A DNA stretch of 64,000 nt from Populus alba (taxonomy: Eukaryota > Streptophyta > Magnoliopsida > Malpighiales > Salicaceae): NCBI RefSeq assembly GCF_005239225.2, contig NC_133298.1, positions 682,001-746,000 of the forward strand, read 5' to 3'. The notes under the pieces were generated by a model. The model saw only the letters and a list, made by a program, of their open reading frames with translations. It ran no database searches and was not told where the DNA came from. Of this stretch, positions 13,706 through 26,341 are shown piece after piece (within the stretch, counting starts at the first letter, position 1; each line of letters starts with the position of its first letter). Position numbers and translations under genes: made by a program.

Positions 13706-15950
13706 TTTTGCATGTATGCTTCTGCTACTTGTTCTACATCACACTTCTTCCGCAAACTGGCGAAACGCTTTGACTCACTCGGCATCTACATTCGCATTCT
13801 GCCCCGGCCGAAATTCAGTTGCCTTTTGAATTTCGGGTGATCCCTTTTTCTTGACATGTATGCTTCTGCTACTGTTCTACATTCACACTTCCTTCGCAAA
13901 CAGCGAAACGCTTTGACTCGGTGAGTATTGCGGCATTTCCGAACATCGATGCCCCTTTGCCGAAATTCAGTTGCCTTTTGAATTTCGGGCTTGATCCCTC
14001 GCATGTATGCTTCTGTTCTACTACTTGTTCTACATCACACTTCCGAAATTCCGCAACCGAAACGTTTTGTACATCACACTTCGCGTTGAGTGAGTTTCGC
14101 GGCATTTCCGATTCGATACCCCGTTTGCCGAAATTCAGTTGCCTTTGAAATTTCGGGTGATCCCTCTTGAGCATGTATGCTTCTGCTACTTGTTCTACAT
14201 CACACTTCCTTTCCGCAGAAAGCGAAACGCTTTGACTCCGGTGAGTTTTCGCGGCATTTCGCTTTCCGATGCCCCCGGTTGCCGAAATTCAGTTGCCTTT
14301 GAATTTCGGTGGTGATCCCTCTAGAGCATGTATGCTTCTGCTACTTGTTCTACATCACACTTCCTTCCGCAAACGGCGAAACAATTTGACTCGGTGAGTT
14401 TCGCGGCATTCCATTCGATGCCCCGGTTGCCGAAATTCAGTTGCCTTTGAATTTCGCTTCTGCTACTTGTTTGAAACTTTGACTGTATTGACTATCCCTG
14501 CTTGAGCATGTTCTACTTGTTCTAAACATCACAGACATTCACGCAAATCACACGAACGCTTAGACGCTTGAAGTTTGCAATTTTGCCGAAGATTCAGTTG
14601 CCTTTGATTTCGGTTGGTGACTTCCGGCAGAAAGAGCGAAACAATGTGACTTGTTCTGCATCACACTTTTCCGCAAACAGCGAAACCGAAATTCGCCGGT
14701 TGAAGTTTTCGCGGGCTTTCGACGTCGTATGCCCCGAGTTTGCCGAAATTTCAGTTGCCTTTGAATTTCGGGTGATCCCTCTAGAGCATGTATGCTTCTG
14801 CTACTTGTTCTACATCACACTTCCTTCCGCAAACAGCGAAACGCTTTGACTGGTGAGTTGTTCGCGGCATTCCGACTTCGATGAACCCCCGGTTTGCCGA
14901 AATTCAGTTGCCCTTTTGAATTTCGGGTGATCCCTCTTGACAATGTATGCTTTCTGCTACTTGTTCTACATCACACTTCCTTCCGCAAACGAGCGAAACA
15001 ATTTGACTCGGTGAGTTTCGCGGCATTCCGACATTCGATGCCCCGTTGCCGAAATTCAGTTGCCTTTGAATTTTCGGCGTGATCCCCCTTAGAGTGTATT
15101 GTTCTCACACATTCACTTCCGCCAAACGGGGAACGCTTGACTGTAGAGCATGTATGCTTCGCTACTTGTTCTACATCACACTTCCTTCCTTCCAAAGAGC
15201 GAAACTGGCGAAACAATTTTCGGTGATCTCGACCGGCAGTTTCGCGCATTGACATCTCCGAGCCCGGTTGCCGAAATTCAGTTGCCTTTGAAATTTCGGG
15301 TGATCCCTCTTGAGCATGTATGCTCTGCTACTTGTTTCTACATCACACTTTCTTATTTCATGCCCCGGTCTGAAAAGCTTCTACATACACCACTTCCTTC
15401 CGCAAACGGCTTTGAAACAGTTGCTCGCGTGACTCGGTGAGTTTCGCCGGCTTCCCCACATTCCGTCATCGATTGCCCCGGTTTGCCGAAATTCAGTTGC
15501 CTTTGAATTTCGCGGGTGATCCCTCTAGAGCATGTATGCTTCTGCTACTTGTTCTACATCACACCTCCTTCCGCAAAGCGGCGAAACGCAATTTGACTCG
15601 GTGAGTTTCGCGGCATTTCGAACTTCGATGCCCCGGTTGCCGAAATTTCAGTTGCTTTGAATTTCGGTGATCCTCTAGAGCATGTATGCTTCTGCTACTT
15701 GTTCTACATCACACTTCCTTTCGCAAAGAGCGAAACACTTTGACTAGGTGAGTTTCGCGGCATTCTGACTTCGATGCCCCGGTTGCCGAAATTCTGTTGC
15801 CTATGAATTTTGGGTGATCCCTCTTGACAATGTATGCTTCTGCTACTTGGCCTACATCACACATCCTTCCGCAAACGGCGAAACAATTTGACTCGGTGAG
15901 TTTCGCGGCATTCCGCCATCGATGCCCCGTTTGCCGAAATTCAGTTGCCT
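13706..15950 (-). repeat. 148-bp satellite array, orientation B, noisy start of contig 2
   Basis: The same satellite as contig 1 in reverse complement: the + strand now reads GCATGTATGCTTCTGCTACTTG and TTGCCGAAATTCAGTTGCC. Indels and scrambled words are common (for example 14440-14760 and 15080-15460) and fade by about 15.9 kb. Monomer subtype cannot be assigned for most copies. Confidence 0.93.
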
Positions 15951-18946
15951 TTGAATTTCGGGTGCTCCCTCTAGAGCATGTCTGCTTCTGCTACTTGTTC
16001 TACATCACACTTCATTCCGCAAACAGCGAAACGCTTTGACTCGATGAGTTTCGCGGCATTTCGGCTTCGATGCCCCGGTTGTCGAAATTCAATTGCCTTT
16101 GAATTTCGGTTGATCCCTCTAGAGCATGTATGCTTCTGCTACTTGTTCTACATCACACTTCCTTCCGCAAAGAGCAAAACACTTTGACTCGGTGAGTTTC
16201 GCGGCATTCCGACTTCGATGCCCCGGTTGCCGAAATTCAGTTGCCTTTGAATTTCAGGTGATCCCTCTTGAGCATGTGTGCTTCTGCTACTTGTTCTACA
16301 TCACACTTCCTTCCGCAAACAGCGAAACGCTTTGACTCGGTGAGTTTCGCGGCAAACATCGATGCCCCGATTTTGCCGAATTCAGTTGCCTTGAATTTCG
16401 GGTGATCCCACCTTTAGAACATCTATGCTTCTGCTACTTGTTCTACATCACACTTCCTTCCGCAAACAGCGAAACGCTTTGACTTGGTGTGTTTCGCGGC
16501 ATTCCGAATTCGATGCCCCGGTTGCCGAAATTCAGTTGCCTTTGAATTTCGGGTGATTTCCCTCTTGACAATGTATGCTTCTGCTACTTGTTCTACATCA
16601 CACTTCCTTCCGCAAACGGCGAAACGCTTTGACTCGGTGAGTTTCGCGGCATTCCAACTTTGATGCCCCGGTTGCCGAAATTCAGTTGCCTTTGAATTTC
16701 GGGTGATCCCTCTTGAGCATGTATGCTTCTGCCTACTTGTTCTACATCACACTTCCTTCCGCAAATGGCGAAACAATTTGACTCGGTGAGTTTCGCGGCA
16801 TTCCGACTTCGATGCCCCGGTTGCTGAAATTCAGTTGCCTTTGAATTTCAGGTGATCCCTCTTGAGCATGTGTGCTTCTGCTACTTGTTCTACATCACAC
16901 TTCCTTCCGCAAACAGCGAAACGCTTTGACTCACGGTGTTTCGGGGCATTCCGACATCGATGCCCCGTTTGCCGAAATTCAATTGCGTTTTGAATTTCGG
17001 GTGATCCCTCTAGAGCATGTATGCTTCTGCTACTTGTTCTACATCACACTTCCTTCCGCAAAGAGCGAAACATTTGGACTACCTGAGTTTCGCGGCATTC
17101 CGACTTCGATGCCCCGGTTGCCGAAATTCAGTTACGTTTGAATTTCGGGTGATCCCACTAGAGCATGTATGCTTCTGCTACTTGTTCTACATCACACTTC
17201 CTTCCGTAAACAGCGAAACGCTTTGACTCGGTGAGTTTCGCGGCATTTCGACTTCGATGCCCCGGTTGCCGAAATTTTGTTGCCTATGAATTTCGGGTGA
17301 TCCCTCTTGACAATGTATGCTTCTGCTACTTGTTCTACATCTCATTTCCTTCCGCAAAATGGCGAAACAATTTGACTCGGTGAGTTTCGCGGCATTCCGA
17401 CATCGATGCCCCGTTTGCCGAAATTCCGTTGCCTTTGTATTTCGGGTGATCCCTCTAGAGCATGTATGCTTCTGCTACTTGTTCTACATCAAACTTCTTC
17501 CGCAAACAGCGAAACGCTTCGACTCGGTGAGTTTCGCGGCATTCCGCCTTCGATGTCCCGGTTGCCGAAATTCAGTTGCCTTTGAATTTCGGGTGATCCC
17601 TCATGAGCATGTATGCTTCTGCTACTTGTTCTACATCAAACTTCTTCCGCAAAAGGCCAAACGCTTTGACTCGGTGAGTTTCGCGGCATTCCGACTTCGA
17701 TGCCCCGGTTGCCGAAATTCTGTTGCCTATGAATTTCGGGTGATGCCTCTGGACAATGTATGCTTCTGCTACTTGTTCTACATCACACTTCCTTCCGCAA
17801 AGGGCGAAACAATTTGACTCGGTGAGTTTCGCGGCATTCCGCCATCGATGCCCCGTTTGCCGAAATTCCGTTGCCTTTGAATTTCGGGTGATCCCTCTAG
17901 AGCATGTATGCTTCTGCTACTTGTTCTACATCACACTTCCTTCCGGAAACAGCGAAACGCTTCGACTCGGTGAGTTTCGCGGCATTCCGACTTCGATGTC
18001 CCGGTTGCTGAAATTCAGTTGCCTTTCAATTTCGGGTGATCCCTCATGAGCATGTATGCTTCTGCTACTTGTTATACATCACACTCCTTCACACTTCCTT
18101 CCGCAAACAGCGAAACGGTTCGACTCGGTGAGTTTCGCGGCATTCCTACTTCGATGCCCTGGTTACCGAAATTCAGTTGCCTTTGAATTTCGGGTGATCC
18201 CTCTTGAGCATGTCTGCTTCTGCTACTTGTTCTACATAAAACTTCTTCCGCAAAAGGCCAAACGCTTTGACTAGGTGAGTTTCGCGGCATTCCGACTTCG
18301 ATGCCCCGGTTGCTGAAATTCAGTTACGTTTGAATTTCGGGTGATCCCACTAGACCATGTATGCTTCTGCTACTTGTTCTACATCACACTTCCTTCCGCA
18401 AACAGCGAAACGCTTAGACTCGGTGAGTTTCACGGCATTCCGACATCGATGCCCCGTTTTCTGAAATTCAGTTGCCTTTGAATTTCGGGTGATCCCTCTT
18501 GAGCATGTATGCTTCTGCTACTTGTTCTACATCACACTTCCTTCCGCAAAGAGCGAAATGCTTTCACTCAGTGAGTTTCGCGGCATTCCGACTTCGATGC
18601 CCCGGTTGCCGAAATTCAGTTGCCTTTAAAATTTCGGGTGATCCCACTAGAGCATCTATGCTTCTGCTACTTGTTCTACGTCACACTTCCTTCCGCAAAC
18701 AGCGAAACGCTTCGACTCGGTGAGTTTCGCGGCATTCTGACTTCGATGCCCCGGTTGTCGAAATTCAGTTGCCTTTGAATTTCGGGTGATCCCTCTTGAG
18801 CATGTATGCTTCTGCTACTTGTTCTACATCACACTTCCTTCCGCAAACGGCGAAACGCTTGGACCGAAATTCGGTGAGTTTCGCGCATTCCGACGCTTCG
18901 ATGCCCCGGTTGCCGAAATTCAGTTGCCTTTGAATTTCGGGTGATC

Positions 18947-19206
18947 CCACTAGAGCATGTATGCTTCTGCTACTTGTTCTACATCACACTTCCTTCCGGA
19001 AACAGCGAAACGCTTCGACTCGGTGAGTTTCGCGGCATTCCGACTTCGATGTCCCGGTTGCTGAAATTCAGTTGCCTTTCAATTTCGGGTGATCCCTAAT
19101 GAGCATGTATGCTTCTGCTACTTGTTATACGTCACACTTCCTTCCGCAAACAGCGAAACGGTTCGACTCGGTGAGTTTCGCGGCATTCCTACTTCGATGC
19201 CCTGGT
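18947..19206 (-). repeat. Satellite block duplicated about 5.5 kb away (copy 1)
   Basis: A run of monomers with CTTCCGGAAACAGC, GATGTCCCGG, CCTTTCAATTTC, GATCCCTAATGAG and GTTATACGTC reads the same, as far as I compared by eye, as the run just before the solo LTR at 24422-24679. The landmark GATCCCTAATGAG starts at 19091 here and at 24566 there, 5475 bp apart (37 monomers). Confidence 0.8.
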
Positions 19207-22204
19207 TACCGAAATTCAGTTGCCTTTGAATTTCGGGTGATCCCTCTTGAGCATGTCTGCTTCTGCTACTTGTTCTACATAAAACTTCTTCCGCAAAAGG
19301 CCAAACGCTTTGACTAGGTGAGTTTCGCGGCATTCCGACTTCGATGCCCCGCGGTTGCCTGAAATTTCAGTTACGTTTGAATTTCGGGTGATCCCACTAG
19401 ACCATGTATGCTTCTGCTACTTGTTCTACATCACACTTCCTTCCGTAAACAGCAAAACGCTTTGACTCGGTGAGTTTCGCGGCATTCCGACTTCGATGCC
19501 CAGTTGCCGAAATTCAGTTGCCTATGAATTTCGGGAGATCCCTCTTGACAATGTATGCTTCTGCTACTTGTTCTACATCACACTTCCTTCGCAAACGGCC
19601 AAACAATTTGACTGGTGCGGTTTCGCGGCATTCCGACATCGATGCCCCCGTTTTGCCGAAATTCAGTTGCCTTTTGAATTTCGGGTGATCCCTCTAGAGC
19701 ATGTATGCTTCTGCTACTTGTTCTACATCACCTTCCTTCCGCAAAGAGCGAAACTTTGACTCGGTGAGTTTCGCGGCATTTCGAATTCGATGCCCCGGTT
19801 GCCGAAATTCAGTTGCCTTTGAATTTCGGGTGATCCCTCTAGAGCATGTATGCTTCTGCTACTTGTTCTACATCACACTTCATTCCGCAAACAGCGAAAC
19901 GCTTTGACTCGGTGAGTTTCGCGGCATTTCGGCTTCGATGCCCGGTTGCCGAAATTCAGTTGCCTTTGAATTTCGGGTGATCCCTCTTGAGCATTTATGC
20001 TTCTGCTACTTGTTCTACATCACACTTCCTTCCGCAAACGGCGAAACGCTTTGAGTCGGTGAGTTTCGCGGCATTCCGACTTCGATGCCCCCGGTTGCCG
20101 AAATTCAGTTGCCTTTGAATTTCGGGTGATCCCTCTTGAGCATGTATGCTTCTGCTACTTGTTCTACATCACACTTCCTTCCGCAAACAGCGAAACGCTT
20201 AGACTCGGGAGTTTCACGGCATTCCGACATCGATGCCCCGTTTTCCGAAATTCAGTTGCCTTTGAATTTCGGGTGATCCCTCTAGAGCATGTATGCTTCT
20301 GCTACTTGTTCTACATCACACTTCCTTCCGCAAAGAGCGAAATGCTTTCACTCAGTGAGTTTCGCGGCATTCCGACTTCGATGCCCCGGTTGCCGAAATT
20401 CAGTTGCCTTTAAAATTTCGGGTGATCCCACTAGAGCATTTATGCTTCTGCTACTTGTTATACGTCACACTTCCTTCCGCAAACAGCGAAACGTTCGACT
20501 CGGTGAGTTTCGCGGCATTCCTACTTCGATGCCCGGGTTGCCGAAATTCAGTTGCCTTTGAATTTCGGGTGATCCCTCTTGAGCATGTATGCTTCTGCTA
20601 CTTGTTCTACATCACACTTCCTTCCGCAAACGGCGAAACGCTTTAACTCGGTGAGTTTCGCGGCATTCCGACTTCGATGCCCCGGTTGCCGAAATTCAGT
20701 TGCCTTTGAATTTCGGGTGATCCCTCTTGAGCATGTATGCTTCTGCTACTTCTTCTACATCACACTTCCTTCCACAAATAGCGAAACGCTTCGACTCGGT
20801 GAGTTTCGCGGCATTCCGACATCGATGCCCCGTTTGCCGAAATTCAGTTGCCTTTGAATTTCGGGTGATCCCTCTAGAGCATGTATGCTTCTGCTACTTG
20901 TTCTCCATCACACTTCCTTCCGCAAAGAGCGAAACGCTTTGACTCGGTGAGTTTCGCGGCATTCCGACTTCGATGCCCCGGTTGCCGAAATTCAGTTGCC
21001 TTTGAATTTCGGGTGATCCCACTAGAGCATCTATGCTTCTGCTACTTGTTCTACGTCACACTTCCTTCCGCAAACAGCGAAACGCTTCGACTCGGTGAGT
21101 TTCGCGGCATTCCGACTTCGATGCCCCGGTTGTCGAAATTCAGTTGCCCTTGAATTTCGGGTGATCCCTCTTGAGCATGTATGCTTCTGCTACTTGTTCT
21201 ACATCACACTTCCTTCCGCAAACTGCGAAACGCTTTGACTCGGTGAGTTTGGCGGCATTCCGACTTCGATGCCCTGGTTGCCGAAATTCAGTTGCCTTTG
21301 AATTTTGGGTGATCCCTCTTGAGCATGTATGCTTCTACTACTTGTTCTACATCACACTTCCTTCCGCAAACAGCGAAACGCTTTGACTCGGTGAGTTTCG
21401 CGGCATTCCGACTTCGATGCCCCGTTTGCCGAAATTCAGTAGCCTTTGAATTTCGGGTGATCCCTCTAGAGCATCTATGCTTCTGCTACTTGTTCTACAT
21501 CACACATCCTTCCGCAAAGAGCGAAACGCTTTGACTCGGTGAGTGTCGCGACATTCCGACTTCGATGCCCCGGTTGCCGAAATTCAGTTGCCTTTGAATT
21601 TCGGGTGATCCCACTAGAGCATCTATGCTTCTGCTACTTGTTCTACATCACACTTCCTTCCGCAAACAGCGAAATGCTTCGACTCGGTGAGTTTCGCGGC
21701 ATTCCGACTTCGATGTCCCGGTTGCCGAAATTCAGTTGCCTTTGAATTTCGGGTGATCCCTCATGAGCATGTATGCTTCTGCTACTTGTTCTACATCAAA
21801 CTTCTTCCGCAAAAGGCCAAACGCTTTAACTTGGTGAGTTTCACGGCATTCCGACTTTGATGCCCCGGTTGCCGAAATTCAGTTGCCTTTGAATTTCGGG
21901 TGATCCCACTAGAGCATGTATGCTTCTGCTACTTCTTCTACATCACACTTCCTTCCGCAAACGGCGAAACAATTTGACTCAGTGAGTTTTGCGGCATTCC
22001 GAATTCGATGCCCCGGTTGCCGAAATTCAGTTGCCTTTGAATTTCAGGTGATCCCTCTTGACAATGTATGCTTCTGCTACTTGTTCTACATCACACTTCC
22101 TTCCGCAAACAGCGAAACAATTTGACTTTGTGAGTTTCGCGGCATTCCGAATTCGATGCCCCGGTTACCGAAATTCAGTTGCCTTTGAATTTCGGGTGAT
22201 CCCT

Positions 22205-22796
22205 CTTGAGCAAGTGTGCTTCCGCTACTTGTTCTACATCACACTTCCTTCCGCAAACAGCGAAACGCTTTGACTCTGTGAGTTTCGGGGCATTCCGCCA
22301 TCGATGCCCCGTTTGCCGAAATTCAATTGCTTTTGAATTTCGGGTGATCCCTCTAGAGCATGTATGCTTCTGCTACTTGTTCTACATCACACTTCCTTCC
22401 GCAAAGAGCGAAACGCTTTGACTAGGTAAGTTTCGCGGCATTCCGACTTCGATGCCCCGGTTGCTGAAATTCAGTTACGTTTGAATTTCGGGTGATCCCA
22501 CTAGTGCATGTATGCTTCTGCTACTTGTTCTACATCACACTTCCTTCCGTAAACAGCGAAACGCTTTGACTCGGTGAGTTTCGCGGCATTCCGACTTCGA
22601 TGCCCCAGTTGCCGAAATTCAGTTGCCTATGAATTTCGGGTGATCCCTCTTGACAATGTATGCTTCGGCTACTTGTTCTACATCACACTTCCTTCCGCAA
22701 ACGGCCAAACAATTTGACTCGGTGCGTTTCGCGGCATTCCGACATCGATGCCCCGTTTGCTGAAATTCAGTTGCCTTTGAATTTCAGGTGATCCCT
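22205..22796 (-). repeat. Four-monomer higher-order repeat, copy 1 (592 bp)
   Basis: Four successive monomers of distinct subtype: one with TTTCGGGGCATTCC and CAATTGC; one with AAAGAGCG, GACTAGG and CAGTTACG; one beginning CTAGTGCATG with CGTAAACAGC and CCTATGAATTTC; one beginning CTTGACAATG with CAATTTGAC and GGTGCGTTTCG. The same four follow immediately in the next 591 bp, differing at only a few positions. Confidence 0.88.
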
Positions 22797-23387
22797 CTTG
22801 AGCATGTGTGCTTCTGCTACTTGTTCTACATCACACTTCCTTCCGCAAACAGCGAAACGCTTTGACTCGGTGAGTTTCGGGGCATTCCGACATCGATGCC
22901 CCGTTTGCCGAAATTCAATTGCCTTTGAATTTCGGGTGATCCCTCTAGAGCATGTATGCTTCTGCTACTTGTTCTACATCACACTTCCTTCCGCAAAGAG
23001 CGAAACGCTTTGACTAGGTGAGTTTCGCGGCATTCCGACTTCGATGCCCCGGTTGCTGAAATTCAGTTACGTTTGAATTTCGGGTGATCCCACTAGTGCA
23101 TGTATGCTTCTGCTACTTGTTCTACATCACACTTCCTTCCGTAAACAGCGAAACGCTTTGACTCGGTGAGTTTCGTGGCATTCCGACTTCGATGCCCAGT
23201 TGCCGAAATTCAGTTGCCTATGAATTTCGGGTGATCCCTCTTGACAATGTATGCTTCTGCTACTTGTTCTACATCACACTTCCTTCCGCAAACGGCCAAA
23301 CAATTTGACTCGGTGCGTTTCGCGGCATTCCGACATCGATGCCCCGTTTGCTGAAATTCAGTTGCCTTTGAATTTCGGGTGATCCCT
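22797..23387 (-). repeat. Four-monomer higher-order repeat, copy 2 (591 bp)
   Basis: Direct tandem copy of the preceding 592-bp unit with the same four subtypes in the same order. The rare CTAGTGCATG start occurs in the third monomer of both. The one-base length difference comes from GATGCCCAGTTG here against GATGCCCCAGTTG in copy 1. Parts of the same order also occur near 17.1-17.5 and 19.4-19.7 kb, so this is a locally amplified version of an older arrangement. Confidence 0.88.
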
Positions 23388-24421
23388 CTAGAGCATGTAT
23401 GCTTCTGCTACTTGTTCTACATCACCCCTCCTTCCGCAAATAGCGAAACAATTTGACTCGGTGAGTTTCGCGGCATTTCGAATTCGATGCCCCGGATGCC
23501 GAAATTCATTTGGCTTTGAATTTCGGGTGATCCCTCTAGAGCATGTATGCTTCTGCTACTTGTTCTACATCACACTTCATTCCGCAAACAGCGAAACGCT
23601 TTGACTCGGTGAGTTTCGCGGCATTTCAGCTTCGATGCCCCGGTTGCCGAAATTCAGTTGCCTTTCAATTTCGGGTGATCCCTCTTGAGCATGTATGCTT
23701 CTGCTACTTGTTCTACATCACACTTCCTTCCGCAAACGGCGAAACACTTTGAGTCAGTGAGTTTCACGGCATTCCGACTTCGATGCCCCGGTTGCCGAAA
23801 TTCAGTTGCCTTTGAATTTCAGGTGATCCCTCTTGAGCATGTATGCTTCTGCTACTTGTTCTACATCACACTTCCTTCCGCAAACAGCGAAACGCTTAGA
23901 CTCGGTGAGTTTCACGGCATTCCGACATCGATGCCCCGTTTTCTGAAATTCAGTTGCCTTTGAATTTCGGGTGATCCCTCTAGAGCATGTATGCTTCTGC
24001 TACTTGTTCTACATCACACTTCCTTCCGCAAAGAGCGAAACGCTTTCACTCAGTGAGTTTCGCGGCATTCCGACTTCGATGCCCCGGTTGCCGAAATTCA
24101 GTTGCCTTTAAAATTTCGGGTGATCCCACTAGAGTATCTATGCTTCTGCTACTTGTTCTACGTCACACTTCCTTCCGCAAACAGCGAAACGCTTCGACTC
24201 GGTGAGTTTCGCGGCATTCTGACTTCGATGCCCCGGTTGTCGAAATTCAGTTGCCCTTGAATTTTGGGTGATCCCTCTTGAGCATGTATGCTTCTGCTAC
24301 TTGTTCTACATCACACTTCCTTCCGCAAATGGCAAAACGCTTTGACTCGGTGAGTTTCGCGGCATTCCGACTTCGATGCCCCGGTTGCCGAAATTCAGTT
24401 GCCTTTGAATTTCGGGTGATC

Positions 24422-24679
24422 CCACTAGAGCATGTATGCTTCTGCTACTTGTTCTACATCACACTTCCTTCCGGAAACAGCGAAACGCTTCGACTCGGTG
24501 AGTTTCGCGGCATTCCGACTTCGATGTCCCGGTTGCTGAAATTCAGTTGCCTTTCAATTTCGGGTGATCCCTAATGAGCATGTATGCTTCTGCTACTTGT
24601 TATACGTCACACTTCCTTCCGCAAACAGCGAAACGGTTCGACTCGGTGAGTTTCGCGGCATTCCTACTTCGATGCCCTG
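24422..24679 (-). repeat. Satellite block duplicated about 5.5 kb away (copy 2), ending at the LTR insertion
   Basis: Matches the block at 18947-19206, including the rare GATCCCTAATGAG and GTTATACGTC words. The final monomer stops at GATGCCCTG, where the solo LTR has inserted; in copy 1 the corresponding site reads GATGCCCTGGTTACCG. The block therefore shows the uninterrupted site. Confidence 0.8.
24675..24679. other. Target-site duplication CCCTG, left
   Basis: CCCTG directly before the TG that starts the solo LTR; an identical CCCTG directly follows its final CA. The unoccupied site GATGCCCTGGTTGCC exists in related monomers (for example near 27225 and 28260), so one CCCTG was present before insertion. 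Confidence 0.93.
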
Positions 24680-25569
24680 TGTTGCGATGTCGCGGTCGCA
24701 CAAATTAATTACCCTAGCTTAAAACACACAAGATAGTATAGAGCAAGCAAGGGGTCGATCCCACGAGGAAGTTTGAAGTTAGATTTTTATGTTGTACATT
24801 ATGTAATTGGGGGGGATTGATTTGAAATGATTTAAACTATGACAGAAATTAAACTAGCAAACAAAATCAATTGAAACTGAAATATATCAAGAAAACAAAC
24901 CTTGGTTGCAAGCACACATCCACCAACGGAAATTAGAACCGATCCTTGAAACGAAACTCCAGTTTATATTATGAATTTTATCTTTTCTTAATATTGGTTA
25001 ATTAACAGATCCGCCGTATAACTAGCCCTAACCAACAAACAATCACAGTGTCCGCACTAATGATTTAATCCAATGGCAGCCTTAAGATCCAGATAAATTC
25101 ATTAATCTTAACAACCAAGTTGTCAATTTGTGTTGCTATGATCGAATGTTCTCCCTAAGTTTAATAACGTAGTTCCGCTACAATTATCAAGCTTAGTTGC
25201 TTCACAAGTTTATATACCACAACTCCGGTTTTGATATCAAACTTAGCAATAGATTGTTCACAATAATAACTTAGAGTCTGCTCTAGCAATTAAGATAAAC
25301 AATCATAGGAAATATGCATAGGAAAACAAACATACTCATTCATAACACAAACTGAAAATAAAAGGAAGAATAAATCTCACGGTTCTTGAAATCCGAAGGT
25401 TTGTTGTGTCCTTGCAACCAAGAAAACGAGCTTAGCCTTGCATATCTATTGAACAACTACTCCTAAAGATGAAAGAATACATAATTTCTGATTTGTAGAG
25501 AGGAGAGTTTGTGTTTCTTCCTTCTTCTTTCTCTTCTTCTTTTCTTCTTGCTACCTCCTTCTACTCACC

Positions 25570-25580
25570 CTCTATTTATA
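25570..25580 (-). promoter_or_regulatory. TATA box of the solo LTR
   Basis: The minus strand reads TATAAATAGAGGG, a strong plant TATA consensus. It lies about 890 bp from the LTR's downstream (left) edge, a plausible U3/R boundary region. A pyrimidine-rich tract on the + strand (25515-25562) lies just downstream of it in the element's sense. Activity is inferred from sequence only. Confidence 0.6.
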
Positions 25581-25644
25581 CACAAATTGTAAGTAAGAAA
25601 ATCAAAGTTCAAGTGTGAACATCAATAGATGGTGGTAGTGTGAA

Positions 25645-25734
25645 GGCGGCTGGTGGCTGGTGGCTGGTGGCTGCTGTCTTGAGGTTGGTGGCTGCCATGA
25701 GGTTGGTGGCTGCCATGAGGTTGGTGGCTGCCTT
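25645..25734. repeat. Short tandem repeats inside the solo LTR
   Basis: A 7-bp repeat (GGTGGCT type) at about 25648-25676 is followed by three 18-bp units reading GAGGTTGGTGGCTGCCAT at 25681, 25699 and 25717, the last ending CCTT. These give a repetitive Val-Ala-Ala-Met-Arg-Leu-like translation on the + strand, which explains the open frame there. Confidence 0.9.
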
Positions 25735-26341
25735 CCTTGACCTTCTAGAATATTTACTAGAGGAGCTAAATTGCTGGTGGGTTTGGATGCTTCTAGATGA
25801 AATTTGGATTCGTTTCTTCACGCAACCTGCTTGCTGGCAGAATTCAGCTGTCATCTTTGAAAAATCATATATACCTCATATGACATCGTTTTTGGCTGAA
25901 ATTTGGAGCGTTTATAGATCTTTGAGTAAGGAATCCAACAAAATTGAGTTTGCATTAATTGGACTTCTGAAGCTCCAGATATTGAATTTTGAATGGGCAA
26001 AGGTCAACATTGGCAGACTGCGAGATTTGACTTTGAAGGATGTGATTTCCATGATCTTTCTCTTTTTATTTTTCTTGCATTACATTTCCAAAAAGGTATG
26101 GATGTTAAATTTTTAATGCCACTGGAATCACTTCATTTCGATCTCTGGAACTCACGCTCTGCACAAAATACCGACTGAACTTCAAATCTGCCAATTACCT
26201 CCAATTTACTCCTTTTTGCATATTTCATCCAAAAATGCCTTCAAAACATAAAACAAAGAATATCAAGGCATTTTATATAAATAACATATGCAAAACACTA
26301 GTTAAATGCGGGTGAAACTATCGAATAATATGGTTACATCA

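Larger units (their letters stand above)
15951..24679 (-). repeat. 148-bp satellite array, orientation B, diverged subtypes with higher-order structure
   Basis: About 59 clean monomers. Subtypes can be told apart by linked variants, given here as + strand: CTTGACAATG with CAATTTGAC; CCTATGAATTTC with CGTAAACAGC; CAGTTACGTTTG; CTAGAGCATC with CTACGTCAC; GTTATACGTC with CATTCCTACTTC and CCCTGG. The same subtypes recur in partly repeated order (HOR entries at 22205 and 22797, long-range duplication at 18947 and 24422). Many differences from the contig 3 consensus are C-to-T or G-to-A at CG sites. The array is cut at 24679 by a solo LTR and continues in the same orientation and phase at 26347. 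Confidence 0.96.
24680..26341 (-). mobile_element. Solo LTR of a Ty3/gypsy-like retrotransposon (1662 bp)
   Basis: Non-satellite, AT-rich sequence inserted cleanly in the array. It begins TGTTGCGATG and ends TTACATCA (5'-TG...CA-3') and is flanked by perfect 5-bp CCCTG duplications, which is diagnostic of LTR-element integration. No primer-binding site, polypurine tract, gag or pol motif lies between the ends, and 1662 bp matches the other LTR in the window (about 1724 bp), so this is a solo LTR left by recombination between two LTRs. Sense is the minus strand: a TATAAATAGAG box reads on that strand at 25570-25580, and the GGGGTCGATCCCACGAGG motif lies 71 bp from the left edge, as in the element at 60034. 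The word AGCTCCAGATAT is shared with that LTR, so they are probably related lineages, though not close copies. Short open frames inside (for example 25640-26116) come from GGTGGCTG-type repeats and are not credible genes. Confidence 0.92.

Noticed and set aside
13045..13840. Long frames spanning N runs (also at 36560-37384 and 57177-57767)
   Set aside because: They are open only because undetermined bases contain no stop codons.
25640..26116. 158-codon open frame in the solo LTR
   Set aside because: It starts in GGTGGCTG and 18-bp short repeats, lies wholly inside an LTR, and has no recognisable domain.
24680..26341. TRIM or other small complete LTR element rather than a solo LTR
   Set aside because: No terminal direct repeats were found between its two ends, and no primer-binding site or polypurine tract lies inside.
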